Below the pieces are notes generated by a model. It worked only from the letters and a program-made list of their open reading frames with translations, had not been told where the DNA came from and did not search any database. This document shows, in pieces, positions 37,294 through 46,061 of a DNA stretch of 64,000 bases. The DNA lies in contig NZ_CP012983.1 in NCBI RefSeq assembly GCF_001411495.1, forward strand, positions 1,132,215 through 1,196,214, in the 5' to 3' direction. How positions within the stretch are numbered: the stretch's first letter is position 1; every line of letters begins with the position of its first letter. This stretch comes from Burkholderia cepacia ATCC 25416. GTDB taxonomy: Bacteria; Pseudomonadota; Gammaproteobacteria; Burkholderiales; Burkholderiaceae. A program made the translations under genes and the position numbers.

Positions 37294-38172
37294 ATGTCCG
37301 TGGATAAATTTAGCGGCTTTCCCGCGTTCGTTCGCTCCGTCGAGACGGGCTCGTTCACGGCTGCGGCGCAATCTTTGGGTACGACGACGTCGGCCGTGTC
37401 AAAGAGCGTGGCAAGGCTCGAAAAGCGCCTGGGCGTCACGTTATTCCAGCGCTCGACCAGGGCCTCCGTTCTGACGATTGAAGGTCAGGCGTTTTATGAG
37501 CGCATTGCCCCGCTGATGCGCGGCCTGGAGGGCGCCGAAGAAGTATTGCGATCGCCGGCCGCCGCCGCAGGAAGACTGCGTGTAAGCCTGCCTGGCGAAC
37601 TGGGTCGCTTTTTGCTCGATCCCGTCACGCGGGAACTCCTGCCAAACCACCCGGAACTCGCACTCGACGTGAGCGTCAGCGACCATCATGCCGACCTGAT
37701 CCGCGATCGCATCGATATCGCGATCAGGGCGGGATGGCTGGAAGACAGCGGCCTGTATGCGCTGCCGATCACCAGTCTTCGGCTGGTGTTAGTTGCGGCG
37801 CCTGCATATCTGCGCGAGCGGGGATCACCGCGTGTTGCTGCGGATCTCGCTGCACATCGGCATGTGCGCTACCGGCTCAATGGCCGACCGTACCCCTTGA
37901 ACTTCGCCGATGGAACGTCCAGTTCCATCGAAGGCAGGTTCGACGCTGATAACGGTGAGGCAATGCGCGTAGCGGCATTGAACGGACTGGGTATCGCCCA
38001 AATACTGGAAATTGCCGTACGGGACGATCTCGCCGCCGGGAGGCTGCAGGCTGTACTACCCGATCAGGCGCTCGCGTGCGTCCCCGTGCACGCTATTCAC
38101 GCTTTCGGAAAAAACATGCCGACGCGCACGCGCGTATTCGTCGATTTCGTTACGGCGCAACTCTCGAAATGA
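37294..38172 (+). CDS. LysR-family transcriptional regulator
   Basis: 292 residues. N-terminal winged helix-turn-helix (FVRSVETGSFTAAAQSLGTTTSAVSKSVARLEKRLG) and a C-terminal substrate-binding-like domain with DIAIRAG. Divergent from the SDR gene at 36436-37185, the usual layout for a regulator and its target. Confidence 0.88.
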   Translation: MSVDKFSGFPAFVRSVETGSFTAAAQSLGTTTSAVSKSVARLEKRLGVTLFQRSTRASVLTIEGQAFYERIAPLMRGLEGAEEVLRSPAAAAGRLRVSLPGELGRFLLDPVTRELLPNHPELALDVSVSDHHADLIRDRIDIAIRAGWLEDSGLYALPITSLRLVLVAAPAYLRERGSPRVAADLAAHRHVRYRLNGRPYPLNFADGTSSSIEGRFDADNGEAMRVAALNGLGIAQILEIAVRDDLAAGRLQAVLPDQALACVPVHAIHAFGKNMPTRTRVFVDFVTAQLSK

Positions 38173-38228
38173 AGTATCCCGTCGCCCCGGCGCTCAGCGC
38201 CATCGGCTGCCGTCGCGCTGCATTCGAA

Positions 38229-38855
38229 TCACGCCACGGAGGCGTCGTGCAGCAAATCGATCAGTGCGTCGGCTCCGGTGTGGTCGGCCGTGAATGCCGT
38301 GGCCACCGGATCGTAGGTTGCGGGCAAGCCGACCGCACCGAGCAGATTGGCGAGGTAGGTATCGAGCGTGCTGGTCGCATTCGACACGCTTGCCGCGGTC
38401 ACCGTATTGGCAAGCGTGACCGGCGCCACGGACGTGACGAAATCCATCGGATTGCCATCGGGCGTCAACAACGCGACCAGTGCCGTGGTCAGCGTGGTGA
38501 CGTTCGCAACCGCGGTCTGTCCACTCGCGGGTAGTTGGGCGAGCGCCGTGACGAGCGGGCTGACCTGGCCGGACGGATCAGTCGCGACGAGCGCGATTGG
38601 CTGCGACAGTCCGGCAACATTCAACGTATACGCTCCATTCGACCCGGCCTGGGTCGTTGCGGTCTTCCCGTTAACGTCGGTGGCGGTGATCGTCGCATTG
38701 GCCACCGGATTACCCCCGGCAACCGCTCCCGAGACCGCTGCGTTTTGACTGCCGGATGATGCGCCACTGTCGCTGCCGCCGCCACATCCGCCGAGTAGCG
38801 CAACTGCGATTCCTGTTGCGACGACAATCGGTGTCGCCAGATTTCCCTGTCCCAT
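38229..38855 (-). CDS. Putative lipoprotein with carboxypeptidase-regulatory-like domain
   Basis: 208 residues. Lipobox LLGGC near residue 22 follows a hydrophobic helix, so an outer- or inner-membrane lipoprotein. A Gly/Ser-rich linker leads into a beta-sandwich repeat with NATITATDVNGKTATTQAGSNGAYTL, the pattern of carboxypeptidase-regulatory-like domains. ATG at 38855 has GGAG six bases upstream; an ATG at 38867 is the alternative. It may be a shortened member of a longer family. Confidence 0.6.
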   Translation of the reverse strand: MGQGNLATPIVVATGIAVALLGGCGGGSDSGASSGSQNAAVSGAVAGGNPVANATITATDVNGKTATTQAGSNGAYTLNVAGLSQPIALVATDPSGQVSPLVTALAQLPASGQTAVANVTTLTTALVALLTPDGNPMDFVTSVAPVTLANTVTAASVSNATSTLDTYLANLLGAVGLPATYDPVATAFTADHTGADALIDLLHDASVA

Positions 38856-39692
38856 GATCCACTCCATTATTCGCAGTCGATTGATACCGGATGAGGCTGA
38901 GCAGCGCACATGATGTCCGCGCCGATCAAACAGGCGCAAAGTCTGGTCTTCGCCCTGCGTCAGTGAATTTATCGTCGACGACGCGCAAGACGTACATAGT
39001 CAAGCGACTGGGCAACTTGTCGCCAGGAACACCCACCTTCGAAATATTCGTCAGGCGCAATATCATTTGGAAGTCGTATGGCTTGCACTCGTGGGACTGC
39101 GACGCGTTTCCGGCATTGAAGGACCTGGACAGCCGCCGTTTATCCTCGGACGTCGAGTAGCGTTGGCGTTCGCGCAGGTCAGGATCACGGCGAGGAATGT
39201 GCCGTTGGCATCGGACAGGGTGTGATGCGCCCCCCAGGCGTCGCAAACAGAGGTGGCCTCACTCGTTCGGACAGTTTTCTGTGATTTTCGTAGAGCAAAA
39301 TAATTCCGTCACTCCAGAATTCTCATGGATCAAGGCCTCCGTCCCGCGAATTGACGACTTTATTGACGGTCCCATTAAAGTAATGTCGTCAACTCGCCTA
39401 CGTCCGCATTAAATTTGTCGATTCGCGTAGTGGAGCAAGGGTTCCGGCGGTAACGTCCTGATTTCTGGACCGATTCCCGGCCCACCGCGCGGCCGGTCGA
39501 AGCGTTGAGTTCAGACAGGACGCTCTCTGTCTCAAGCTCGGTCACCTATGCTGGAAAAGCGGTGTTGCGGGACATTCGGGGCCAACTGCGTCCGCTTGCT
39601 CCCGGCCAAAAAGCGACATCTGCGCACGTAGGTAGAATCGTCAACAATCAGCTCCAGGTTTGATGGCCATTCCCATTTCGCGAGGCGCAGCG
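38856..39692. other. Intergenic region with decayed sequence
   Basis: 837 bp with no convincing gene. Short frames exist on both strands (for example 38926-39246 minus) but none has a coherent family pattern. The right end holds a GGCCAAAAAGCG block and the motif AGAATCGTCAACAATC at about 39633-39649, matching the recurring element upstream of orphan genes. Confidence 0.45.
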
Positions 39693-40430
39693 ATGAAGGT
39701 AACGATTGCATACATCGAAGAACCACCGTTCGGTTGGACGGAAGCGGATGGTACTGCTACGGGTGCTGACGTTGATCTGGCCGATACGGTTCTTCGGGCG
39801 ATCGGTGTTACCCGGATCGAGCATCGCCTGACGACATTTAGTGAACTGCTACCCGGCGTTGAAGCAGGTCACTGGGATATGAACGTTCCGCTCTTCGTTA
39901 CCCCTGAACGCGCCAATATCGTCGCGTTCAGCGTACCCGTATGGGGGATCGGAGACGGCTTTCTGGTTCGGACTGGAAATCCGAAAGCGCTCAACAGCTA
40001 CGTGTCACTCGCCAAACGTCCTGAGGCGCGCCTTGGCGTCATTGCCGGACAGGTGCAACACGAGTCGGCGAGAACGTCAGGCGTAAGCGAGGACCAGATA
40101 GTCATCTTCGAGCAACAGGCCGACGCGATCGAAGCGGTTCTCTCGGGCGCGATCGACGCGTATGCAAGCACAGCCTTGGGAAATCGCATAGTTGCGTATC
40201 GGATCGGAGGCTCAATGCTTGAGGCAGTGGAGCACGAGCCGCAAACGAATGGCACGCAGCAGAAGCTCCCGCTCGGCGCATTCTCGTTTAGCAGACGAAA
40301 CAGCGCTCTGCTCAATGCGGTAAACGGGCAACTTCGTTCATATCTGGGCTCAGAAGAGCATCGCGCTCGTATGGCGAGATTCGGCTTGACAAACAATGAA
40401 ATCGATTCCGCTCTCGCGCATGGGGTGTGA
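39693..40430 (+). CDS. Solute-binding-protein-like domain (SBP_bac_3), no signal peptide
   Basis: 245 residues resembling the periplasmic amino-acid-binding proteins of ABC systems (TIAYIEEPPFGW, GADVDLADTVLRAIG, WDMNVPLFVTPERA). There is no signal peptide at ATG 39693 or at the upstream in-frame ATG 39663, and no transporter genes adjoin. It therefore either stays in the cytoplasm, perhaps as a sensor or orphan enzyme, or has lost its leader. GAGGCG precedes the chosen start. Confidence 0.65.
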   Translation: MKVTIAYIEEPPFGWTEADGTATGADVDLADTVLRAIGVTRIEHRLTTFSELLPGVEAGHWDMNVPLFVTPERANIVAFSVPVWGIGDGFLVRTGNPKALNSYVSLAKRPEARLGVIAGQVQHESARTSGVSEDQIVIFEQQADAIEAVLSGAIDAYASTALGNRIVAYRIGGSMLEAVEHEPQTNGTQQKLPLGAFSFSRRNSALLNAVNGQLRSYLGSEEHRARMARFGLTNNEIDSALAHGV

Positions 40431-40575
40431 GACGGGCTTCGGCCACGAACGGACACTCGACAGGCGGAGCTAGATTGCTGACAATTCCGTCCATCGCCGC
40501 ACATCGAGGGCGACACCTTTCATACCCAGCGCAAACAACGCCTTGCTGAAAGGCATCTATAGTGCCGACCCGCCT

Positions 40576-40917
40576 ATGAAACTCGATTTGGAAACGTGGT
40601 TGATTGACGAAGGCGACCGAGTCATTCAGAAAAGATCACTTGAGGGTTTCGACAGCCTGACGCTGATCGAACGCGTCGTCTACAGCATGTGGGTCATTGA
40701 CTACGCCGTTCGGAACTCCGGCACTCTCGAACCAATGAGGGAGTTGTACCCTGATGCTCCGCATGAACTCGAAGCCTTTGCTGCCTCGAACAATGCAGCG
40801 AATCTCCTCGCGTTATTGAACTTATCGTCGAACGAGAAACGATTCTGTGCCGAATACCACGAGCGATTTGATCGCGCCTGCGGCGACATAAGACACAACT
40901 ATGACCAATGCGCCTGA
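40576..40917 (+). CDS. Orphan protein of 113 residues, DMP19/DUF4375-like (tentative)
   Basis: All-helical acidic protein (LTLIERVVYSMWVIDYAVRNSG then a long ELEAFAASNNAANLL helix). The arrangement resembles DMP19-like small proteins but the match is only impressionistic. The ATG at 40576 is chosen as the start. The recurring TAGATTGCTGACAATT element lies about 95 bp upstream. Confidence 0.5.
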   Translation: MKLDLETWLIDEGDRVIQKRSLEGFDSLTLIERVVYSMWVIDYAVRNSGTLEPMRELYPDAPHELEAFAASNNAANLLALLNLSSNEKRFCAEYHERFDRACGDIRHNYDQCA

Positions 40918-41019
40918 GTCGGTCGTTTATTGGGCTCAGATCGGCCAGTCTCTGCCGTTCGACTTCACCTCTCAGACCGTTGACAATGGTTGTGCTTCTT
41001 AATTCGGAAATTCTCCGCC

Positions 41020-41469
41020 ATGGCCACTATCTACGACACAATCGTATGGTTACAGTCGAACACCAGCGCGAAGCAATTCCCCATTGTTGAATTTTCTGCC
41101 GACACCGACATGGCGACTCTCGGATGGGTGTCGTTAACGAGCACAGATCGACCGGAAATCGTAGTTACTCAGGTAACGGCAGAAGAGTTCCGATCAATAG
41201 CAGATGGCCCAGACGGTTACCTGGCGGTTGAACACCGAATAAACGCCGCTCTTAAGCGGTCCGACCTCAAGTGCTCATGGCTGGCGCGTGTTGAAGAAGT
41301 AACTTCGAGCGTCAAAGGCACCTCGCTCCAAGGGAGCAGGAAAGCGTATCAGCCACCAAAACTGTTTTTTCGAGACATTCTTCACCGCGAGTCATTAGCA
41401 CAGGAAGTCCGTCGTACGACTCGTTCTGATTTTGAGCGCAATGGCGGAAAGGTCATCGTTCTCCAATGA
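41020..41469 (+). CDS. Orphan protein of 149 residues, unknown
   Basis: Soluble protein with an N-terminal alpha-beta pattern and a basic C-terminus (ILHRESLAQEVRRTTRSDFERNGGKVIVL). No family recognised. The recurring TTGACAAT element is about 35 bp before the ATG. The insertion sequence begins only 73 bp after its stop. Confidence 0.5.
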   Translation: MATIYDTIVWLQSNTSAKQFPIVEFSADTDMATLGWVSLTSTDRPEIVVTQVTAEEFRSIADGPDGYLAVEHRINAALKRSDLKCSWLARVEEVTSSVKGTSLQGSRKAYQPPKLFFRDILHRESLAQEVRRTTRSDFERNGGKVIVLQ

Positions 41470-41636
41470 CGCACCCAACAATCCAGCCAACTTGCCGACG
41501 CACTCCGTCGAACGTCTGCTTCCGATAAATTTGACTGGCCGTTGGAGCAGCCCCCTGAAACGCCGGACACAGTCACCCACTTACAATAACGGGTAGGCAT
41601 AGGACTGTGTTTTTGACTAACACTAGGCAGGAAGTG

Positions 41637-42002
41637 ATGGAAGTGTTGACGGGCCCGGAGCGTCGGCGGCGCTGGACGGCGGAGCAGAAGCTGGCGATGG
41701 TTCGCGAGAGTTTTGAGCCGGGGAAATCGGTTTCGATGGTCGCGCGCCAGCACGGCGTGAATCCGAACCAACTGTTCCACTGGCGCAAGCTGTACCAGGA
41801 TGGGAGCCTGTCAGCGGTCAAGGCCGGCGAGGAAGTAGTCCCGGCCTCGGAACTGGCCGATGCACTCAAGCAGATTCGTGAGTTGCAACGGATGCTCGGC
41901 AAGAAGACCATGGAGAACGAGATTCTCCGCGAAGCAGTCGAGTACGGCCGGGCAAAAAAATGGATAGCGCACTCGCCCTCGCTGCCGGAGGACGACCAGT
42001 GA
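41637..42002 (+). CDS. IS2-group OrfA (transposase helix-turn-helix subunit)
   Basis: 121 residues from ATG 41637; a GTG at 41607 is possible. The sequence closely follows IS2 Orf[42 protein letters not shown] and the leucine-zipper-like [18 protein letters not shown]. It binds the IS ends. The frame overlaps orfB at a run of seven A at 41954-41960, where a -1 ribosomal frameshift would give the OrfAB transposase. Confidence 0.92.
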   Translation: MEVLTGPERRRRWTAEQKLAMVRESFEPGKSVSMVARQHGVNPNQLFHWRKLYQDGSLSAVKAGEEVVPASELADALKQIRELQRMLGKKTMENEILREAVEYGRAKKWIAHSPSLPEDDQ

Positions 42003-42847
42003 AACTGGTTTGTGAAGTTCTCGGCGTGTCGCGCTCGAACGTATCGGCACGACTGTCGCGTCCGGCGACGTGGCGCGATGGCCGTCAATCGAGGCAGAGT
42101 GACGACGCGGACGCGGTCGAGGAGATCCGCCGGGTCATTGGCGATTTGCCCAGCTATGGCTATCGCCGGGTTTGGGGCATCTTGCGCAACGAGCGCGTTG
42201 CGGTCGGACTGGCGCCGTTTAATGCCAAGCGAATCTATCGCGTCATGCGCACACATGGGCTGCTGATGCAGCGCCGACCGATTCCACCTCGGCCCCAACG
42301 TCGACACGACGGCAAGGTAGCCGTCGAGCGCAGCAATCAGCGATGGTGCTCGGACGGCTTCGAATTCTGCTGCGACAACGGCGAGCCGCTGCGCGTAACG
42401 TTCGCGCTGGATTGCTGTGACCGTGAGGCGATGAGCTGGGCGGCTACGACGGCAGGCCACAGCGGCGACATCGTGCGCGACGTGATGCTGGCTGCAGTGG
42501 AAAATCGGTTTGGCATCGAGCTGCATACGCCGTCCGAAATCGAGTGGCTGAGCGACAACGGTTCGGGCTACACAGCCGACGACACGCGTCGGTTCGCAGT
42601 GGCCATCGGCCTGAAGCCATTGACCACGCCGGTATGCAGCCCGCAAAGTAATGGGATGGCCGAGAGCTTCGTGAAGACGATGAAACGCGACTACGTCGCC
42701 TTCATGCCGAAGCCGGACGCAGCGACTGCTGCACGCAATCTGGCCATCGCGTTCGAGCATTACAACGAGAAGCATCCCCATAGCGCGCTGAAATACCGCT
42801 CGCCTCGCGAGTTCCGGCGCTCGATGGATTCAGCAACCTTAGTGTGA
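41960..42847 (+). CDS. IS2-group OrfB (DDE integrase domain)
   Basis: 295 residues in the -1 frame relative to orfA; the ATG lies at the end of the A-run. The rve/DDE integrase core is complete: first Asp in [13 protein letters not shown], second in WLSDNGSGY, Glu in [14 protein letters not shown], and [12 protein letters not shown] at the end. Active transposase would be the OrfAB fusion. Confidence 0.92.
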   Translation: MDSALALAAGGRPVKLVCEVLGVSRSNVSARLSRPATWRDGRQSRQSDDADAVEEIRRVIGDLPSYGYRRVWGILRNERVAVGLAPFNAKRIYRVMRTHGLLMQRRPIPPRPQRRHDGKVAVERSNQRWCSDGFEFCCDNGEPLRVTFALDCCDREAMSWAATTAGHSGDIVRDVMLAAVENRFGIELHTPSEIEWLSDNGSGYTADDTRRFAVAIGLKPLTTPVCSPQSNGMAESFVKTMKRDYVAFMPKPDAATAARNLAIAFEHYNEKHPHSALKYRSPREFRRSMDSATLV

Positions 42848-42936
42848 GGCTGTGTCCGGTATTACAGGGTCAACTCCAGCCGTTATGGGTCGGCATCAAC
42901 CAGTCCGACACTACCCCAATACCACTCGACCGAGGC

Positions 42937-42963
42937 CGGCCAGCCGCAGACATCGGCTGGCCG
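42937..42963. repeat. Inverted repeat, 10-bp arms
   Basis: CGGCCAGCCG (42937-42946) pairs perfectly with CGGCTGGCCG (42954-42963) across a 7-base loop. It may be a terminator stem for the leftward LysR gene or part of an interspersed repeat. Confidence 0.6.
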
Positions 42964-42966
42964 CAT

Positions 42967-42992
42967 CGCCTGGACATTCGAATGTCCAGGCG
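42967..42992. repeat. 26-bp perfect palindrome
   Basis: Uninterrupted palindrome CGCCTGGACATTC and its complement, with no spacer. It lies 4 bp after the preceding inverted repeat. Spacerless palindromes of this length are rare; it may be a protein-binding site or an insertion footprint. Confidence 0.7.
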
Positions 42993-43183
42993 CGAAGAGA
43001 CAGCTTTCGCGCGAATTCCGTATCCATCGGGCGATGGCACTTCCAGATAGTCGCGGGCTGTGGTCAAAGGCTGCCCGGGGCCGCCGTCCGAATGTCTGTG
43101 CGCCAAGGTGCAGAACGATCGCGCACGCTCTGAACCCGAACGTCCGAACATGGCTGGCGCATGTACTGGACGCGGATGCGCTT

Positions 43184-44128
43184 TCAATCCGTCGCCGGCG
43201 CAGCACCTGCCCAATTTCCGTCGTTCCGGTCCCAGGGAGGCACGCCACTGAACGCGTCGACCAGGAAATCGATCATGACGCGCACTCTGGCGCTCAGGTG
43301 CCGACGGCTCGGATACAGCGCGAGAATGTCGATATCCGGCAAGCGGTACCGGGGCAACACATGCACGAGCCGGCCCTCGGCGAGATCCTTGCCGATCAGG
43401 AAAGTGGGCTGCTGGATCACGCCGTGTCCGGCAAGGGCCGCTGCACGCGCCGTATCGCCGTTGTTGGTATGCATGTGACAGTCGACCTTCACCGAGTGAA
43501 GCTTGCCGCGCTCGTCGATCAGTTGCCAGTCGTCGCCGGTGGACGCATACGTGTAGCCGATACAGCGGTGCCCGCCCAGCTCCGCCGGGACTGCCGGAAC
43601 GCCGAAGCGAGCCAGATAGGCCGGCGATGCGCACAGAATGTTTTGCGACGTCGCCAGCTTGCGGGCCGCATGACTGGTCGAACCGGCACGTGAGATGCGA
43701 ATGGCGAGATCGTAGCCTTCGTCCACGATATCGACGACGCGGTCAATCAGTCCGACGTCGAGTTCGACTCCCGGGTATTTCCGCATGAACTCGGGCCACA
43801 ACGGTGCCAGATACAAAATACCGAAGCTCACGGGTGCATTGATGCGCAGCCGCCCGCGCGGCTCGACCGACGCCGACGAGACCAGCCCCTCCGTCTCGGC
43901 GACATCGTCGAGGATCGACTTGCAACGGGCGTAAAGCGTCTCACCGCCCTCGGTAAGAGAAAGCGTGCGCGACGAGCGATTCAGCAAGCGCGTGCCCAGA
44001 TGCGCCTCCAGTTCATTCACATAGCGTGTGACATTGGCGGGCGACGTGCCGAGCGCATCCGCGGCGCGCGCGAAGCCCCCACGGCTCACCACCGTCACGA
44101 AAACCTCGAAGGCGCGCAGACGATCCAT
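43184..44128 (-). CDS. LysR-family transcriptional regulator
   Basis: 314 residues. HTH FVTVVSRGGFARAADALGTSPANVTRYVNELEAHLG, and a CrgA-type substrate-binding domain (RLRINAPVSFGILYLAPL, YDLAIRISRAG). Divergent from two SDR genes, so its likely target is that operon; an inverted repeat lies in the 139-bp gap. Confidence 0.9.
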   Translation of the reverse strand: MDRLRAFEVFVTVVSRGGFARAADALGTSPANVTRYVNELEAHLGTRLLNRSSRTLSLTEGGETLYARCKSILDDVAETEGLVSSASVEPRGRLRINAPVSFGILYLAPLWPEFMRKYPGVELDVGLIDRVVDIVDEGYDLAIRISRAGSTSHAARKLATSQNILCASPAYLARFGVPAVPAELGGHRCIGYTYASTGDDWQLIDERGKLHSVKVDCHMHTNNGDTARAAALAGHGVIQQPTFLIGKDLAEGRLVHVLPRYRLPDIDILALYPSRRHLSARVRVMIDFLVDAFSGVPPWDRNDGNWAGAAPATD

Positions 44129-44140
44129 CAGTACCTCGAT

Positions 44141-44161
44141 TCATTCACAAAAGCTGAATGA
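44141..44161. promoter_or_regulatory. Candidate LysR operator
   Basis: TCATTC-N9-GAATGA is an inverted repeat 13 bp upstream of the LysR ATG and 107 bp before the divergent SDR start. It fits a LysR-type T-N11-A dyad. Confidence 0.5.
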
Positions 44162-44267
44162 TAGAAGCACATTTTGGTCATTTCTACAATCAAAACTGAG
44201 GCCTATATTGCTTTCAACGCGCCAATGCATGGGGCACTGGCCGACGAAGTGCATCAGGAGATTGAAA

Positions 44268-45032
44268 ATGCAACGCTTGAAAGGAAAAGTCGCCATCGTC
44301 ACGGGCGCCAGCGCAGGGATTGGGCGTGCTACGGCAAAGCTGTTCGCGAAGGAAGGCGCCAAGGTGGTCATCGCGGCGCGGCGCGCGGCGGAACTCGAAA
44401 CACTCGCCGCGGAGATCGTCAGCGAAGGCGGCGAAGCAGCATACCTGGCGGGTGACGTGCAATCGGAAGACTTTTCGAAGGCGCTGGTCGAGCTCGCGGT
44501 GAGCCGGTTCGGCCGCCTGGACATTGCCTACAACAATGCCGGTACGCTCGGCGAGATGGGGCCGAGCACCGGTATTTCCGAAGCAGGCTGGAATGCCGCG
44601 CTGTCGACCAATCTGACGAGCGCCTTCCTTGGCGCGAAACACCAGATTCCGGAAATGGTGAAGCAAGGCGGTGGGTCGATCATCTTCACGTCGACGTTCG
44701 TCGGTTATTCGTTCGCGTTTCCCGGCACTGCGGCCTATGCGGCGAGCAAGGCGGGCCTGATCGGCTTGACGCAGGCACTTGCTGCCGAGTACGGCGCGCA
44801 AGGCGTGCGCGTGAACGCGGTGTTGCCGGGCGCTGTCGACACGGACATGTATCGCGGCATGAACGACACCCATGAATCGCAGGCGTTCGTCACGGGCCTG
44901 CATGCGCTCAAGCGCGTTGCAAAGCCGGAAGAGCTTGCCCGGTCGGTGCTGTATCTCGCTTCCGACGATTCGTCATTCGTGACCGGTACGGCATCACTCG
45001 TTGACGGTGGCGCGTCCATTACCCGGACCTGA
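44268..45032 (+). CDS. Short-chain dehydrogenase/reductase
   Basis: 254 residues. TGASAGIGRA cofactor motif, NNAG, and the Ser142, Tyr157, Lys161 triad (STFVG, YAASKAG). The Ala-Arg-Arg after the second strand (IAARRA) suggests NADP. First of two adjacent SDRs, 75 bp before the next. Divergent from LysR. Confidence 0.87.
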   Translation: MQRLKGKVAIVTGASAGIGRATAKLFAKEGAKVVIAARRAAELETLAAEIVSEGGEAAYLAGDVQSEDFSKALVELAVSRFGRLDIAYNNAGTLGEMGPSTGISEAGWNAALSTNLTSAFLGAKHQIPEMVKQGGGSIIFTSTFVGYSFAFPGTAAYAASKAGLIGLTQALAAEYGAQGVRVNAVLPGAVDTDMYRGMNDTHESQAFVTGLHALKRVAKPEELARSVLYLASDDSSFVTGTASLVDGGASITRT

Positions 45033-45107
45033 TCCCTCTTTGTCGGCATCCGGCTTCTACCTGCCGATGCCGCCAGTTCTACCTCACTCATGCAAAGGAA
45101 ATGACTC

Positions 45108-45899
45108 ATGGACCTGAATCTGCAAGGCAAACTCGCATTGGTCAGCGGCAGCACCGCCGGCATTGGCTTCGCTATCGCCAGGACGTTGGCGCAGGAAGGC
45201 GCGCGCGTGATCGTGAATGGCCGCTCCCGGTCATCAGTGGATGATGTGGTCGCGCAACTGAAAGCCGAGACGGGCAGCGACGTAACGGGTTTTGCGGGCG
45301 ATCTCGCCACAGCCGCGGCGGCTGACGAACTGGCAACGCGTTATCCGGACGTGGAAATCCTGGTCAACAACCTGGGCATCTTCGAGCCCAAGCCGTTTGA
45401 GGAGATCCCCGACGCCGACTGGTCGCGTTTCTTCGACGTCAATGTGTTGAGCGGTGTACGCCTCGCTCGCCTGTTTCTGCCCGCGATGAAGCGTGCAAAC
45501 TGGGGGCGCATCATTTTCATTTCGAGCGAAAGCGGCGTGCAGATTCCCGCCGAAATGATCCACTACGGGATGACGAAAGCCGCGCAGATTGCCGTGTCGC
45601 GCGGGCTCGCCGAAGCCGTTGCCGGCACTGGAATTACAGTCAATAGCGTGCTGCCGGGGCCGACGAAATCGCGTGGCGTGGGCGAGTTCGTGGAGGCGCT
45701 TGCAAGCGCCGAGGGCAAATCGTTTGAAGCGTTCGAACAGGAGTTCTTCGAGAAAGTCCGCCCCACATCGCTCATCAAGCGATTTGGTTCGCCGCAGGAG
45801 GTTGCGTCGCTCGTGGCCTATATCGCCAGTCCGCTTTCGGCGGCCACAACGGGAGCCGCGTTGCGAACCGACGGGGGCGTTATAAAAAGCGCCTTTTAA
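45108..45899 (+). CDS. Short-chain dehydrogenase/reductase
   Basis: 263 residues. SGSTAGIGFA, NNLG in place of the canonical NNAG, and Ser140, Tyr153, Lys157 (SSESG, YGMTKAA). The ATG has AAGGAAA upstream. Probably co-transcribed with the preceding SDR under the divergent LysR regulator; ends at a terminator. Confidence 0.87.
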   Translation: MDLNLQGKLALVSGSTAGIGFAIARTLAQEGARVIVNGRSRSSVDDVVAQLKAETGSDVTGFAGDLATAAAADELATRYPDVEILVNNLGIFEPKPFEEIPDADWSRFFDVNVLSGVRLARLFLPAMKRANWGRIIFISSESGVQIPAEMIHYGMTKAAQIAVSRGLAEAVAGTGITVNSVLPGPTKSRGVGEFVEALASAEGKSFEAFEQEFFEKVRPTSLIKRFGSPQEVASLVAYIASPLSAATTGAALRTDGGVIKSAF

Positions 45900-45902
45900 A
45901 AC

Positions 45903-45927
45903 CCCGGCCGACATTGAGCCGGGCTTT
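45903..45927 (+). terminator. Intrinsic terminator after the SDR pair
   Basis: CCCGGC (45903-45908) pairs with GCCGGG (45918-45923), then CTTT; the stem begins 4 bases after the stop codon. Flanking AAAA/CTTT helps the stem. Moderate strength. Confidence 0.55.
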
Positions 45928-46061
45928 CGACAGTTGCCTCGCTCAATGTCCCGATGCGGTTGGCTGAAACGCTCCGTTTGTGGCGTCCGCGACAATCAGG
46001 CACGGGGCGGCTGTTTTGCATTCTCGCGGCGGTATCGTTCATGGCGTCGTGGGCAGCGCGG

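Larger units (their letters stand above)
41543..42878 (+). mobile_element. IS3-family, IS2-group insertion sequence with target duplication
   Basis: 1336-bp element. The ends read TGGAG...CTCCA. After a one-base gap the inner parts align as imperfect inverted repeats ending in the identical CCGGACACAG (left 41565-41574). It is flanked by identical 5-bp direct repeats GCCGT at 41538-41542 and 42879-42883; IS2 itself makes 5-bp duplications. The two reading frames orfA and orfB overlap with a run of seven A, as expected for frameshifted IS3 transposases. It looks intact and probably recent. Confidence 0.9.
42879..43183. other. Intergenic region with two strong palindromes
   Basis: 305 bp between the IS target duplication and the LysR gene end. 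No gene. The two hairpin-forming sequences are listed separately. Confidence 0.5.

Noticed and set aside
38926..39246. 106-codon minus-strand frame and an opposing plus frame at 38891-39160
   Set aside because: No coherent motif on either strand; probably decayed sequence.
42870..43634. 254-codon minus-strand frame over the LysR 3' end
   Set aside because: It overlaps the LysR gene in a different frame and has no domain.
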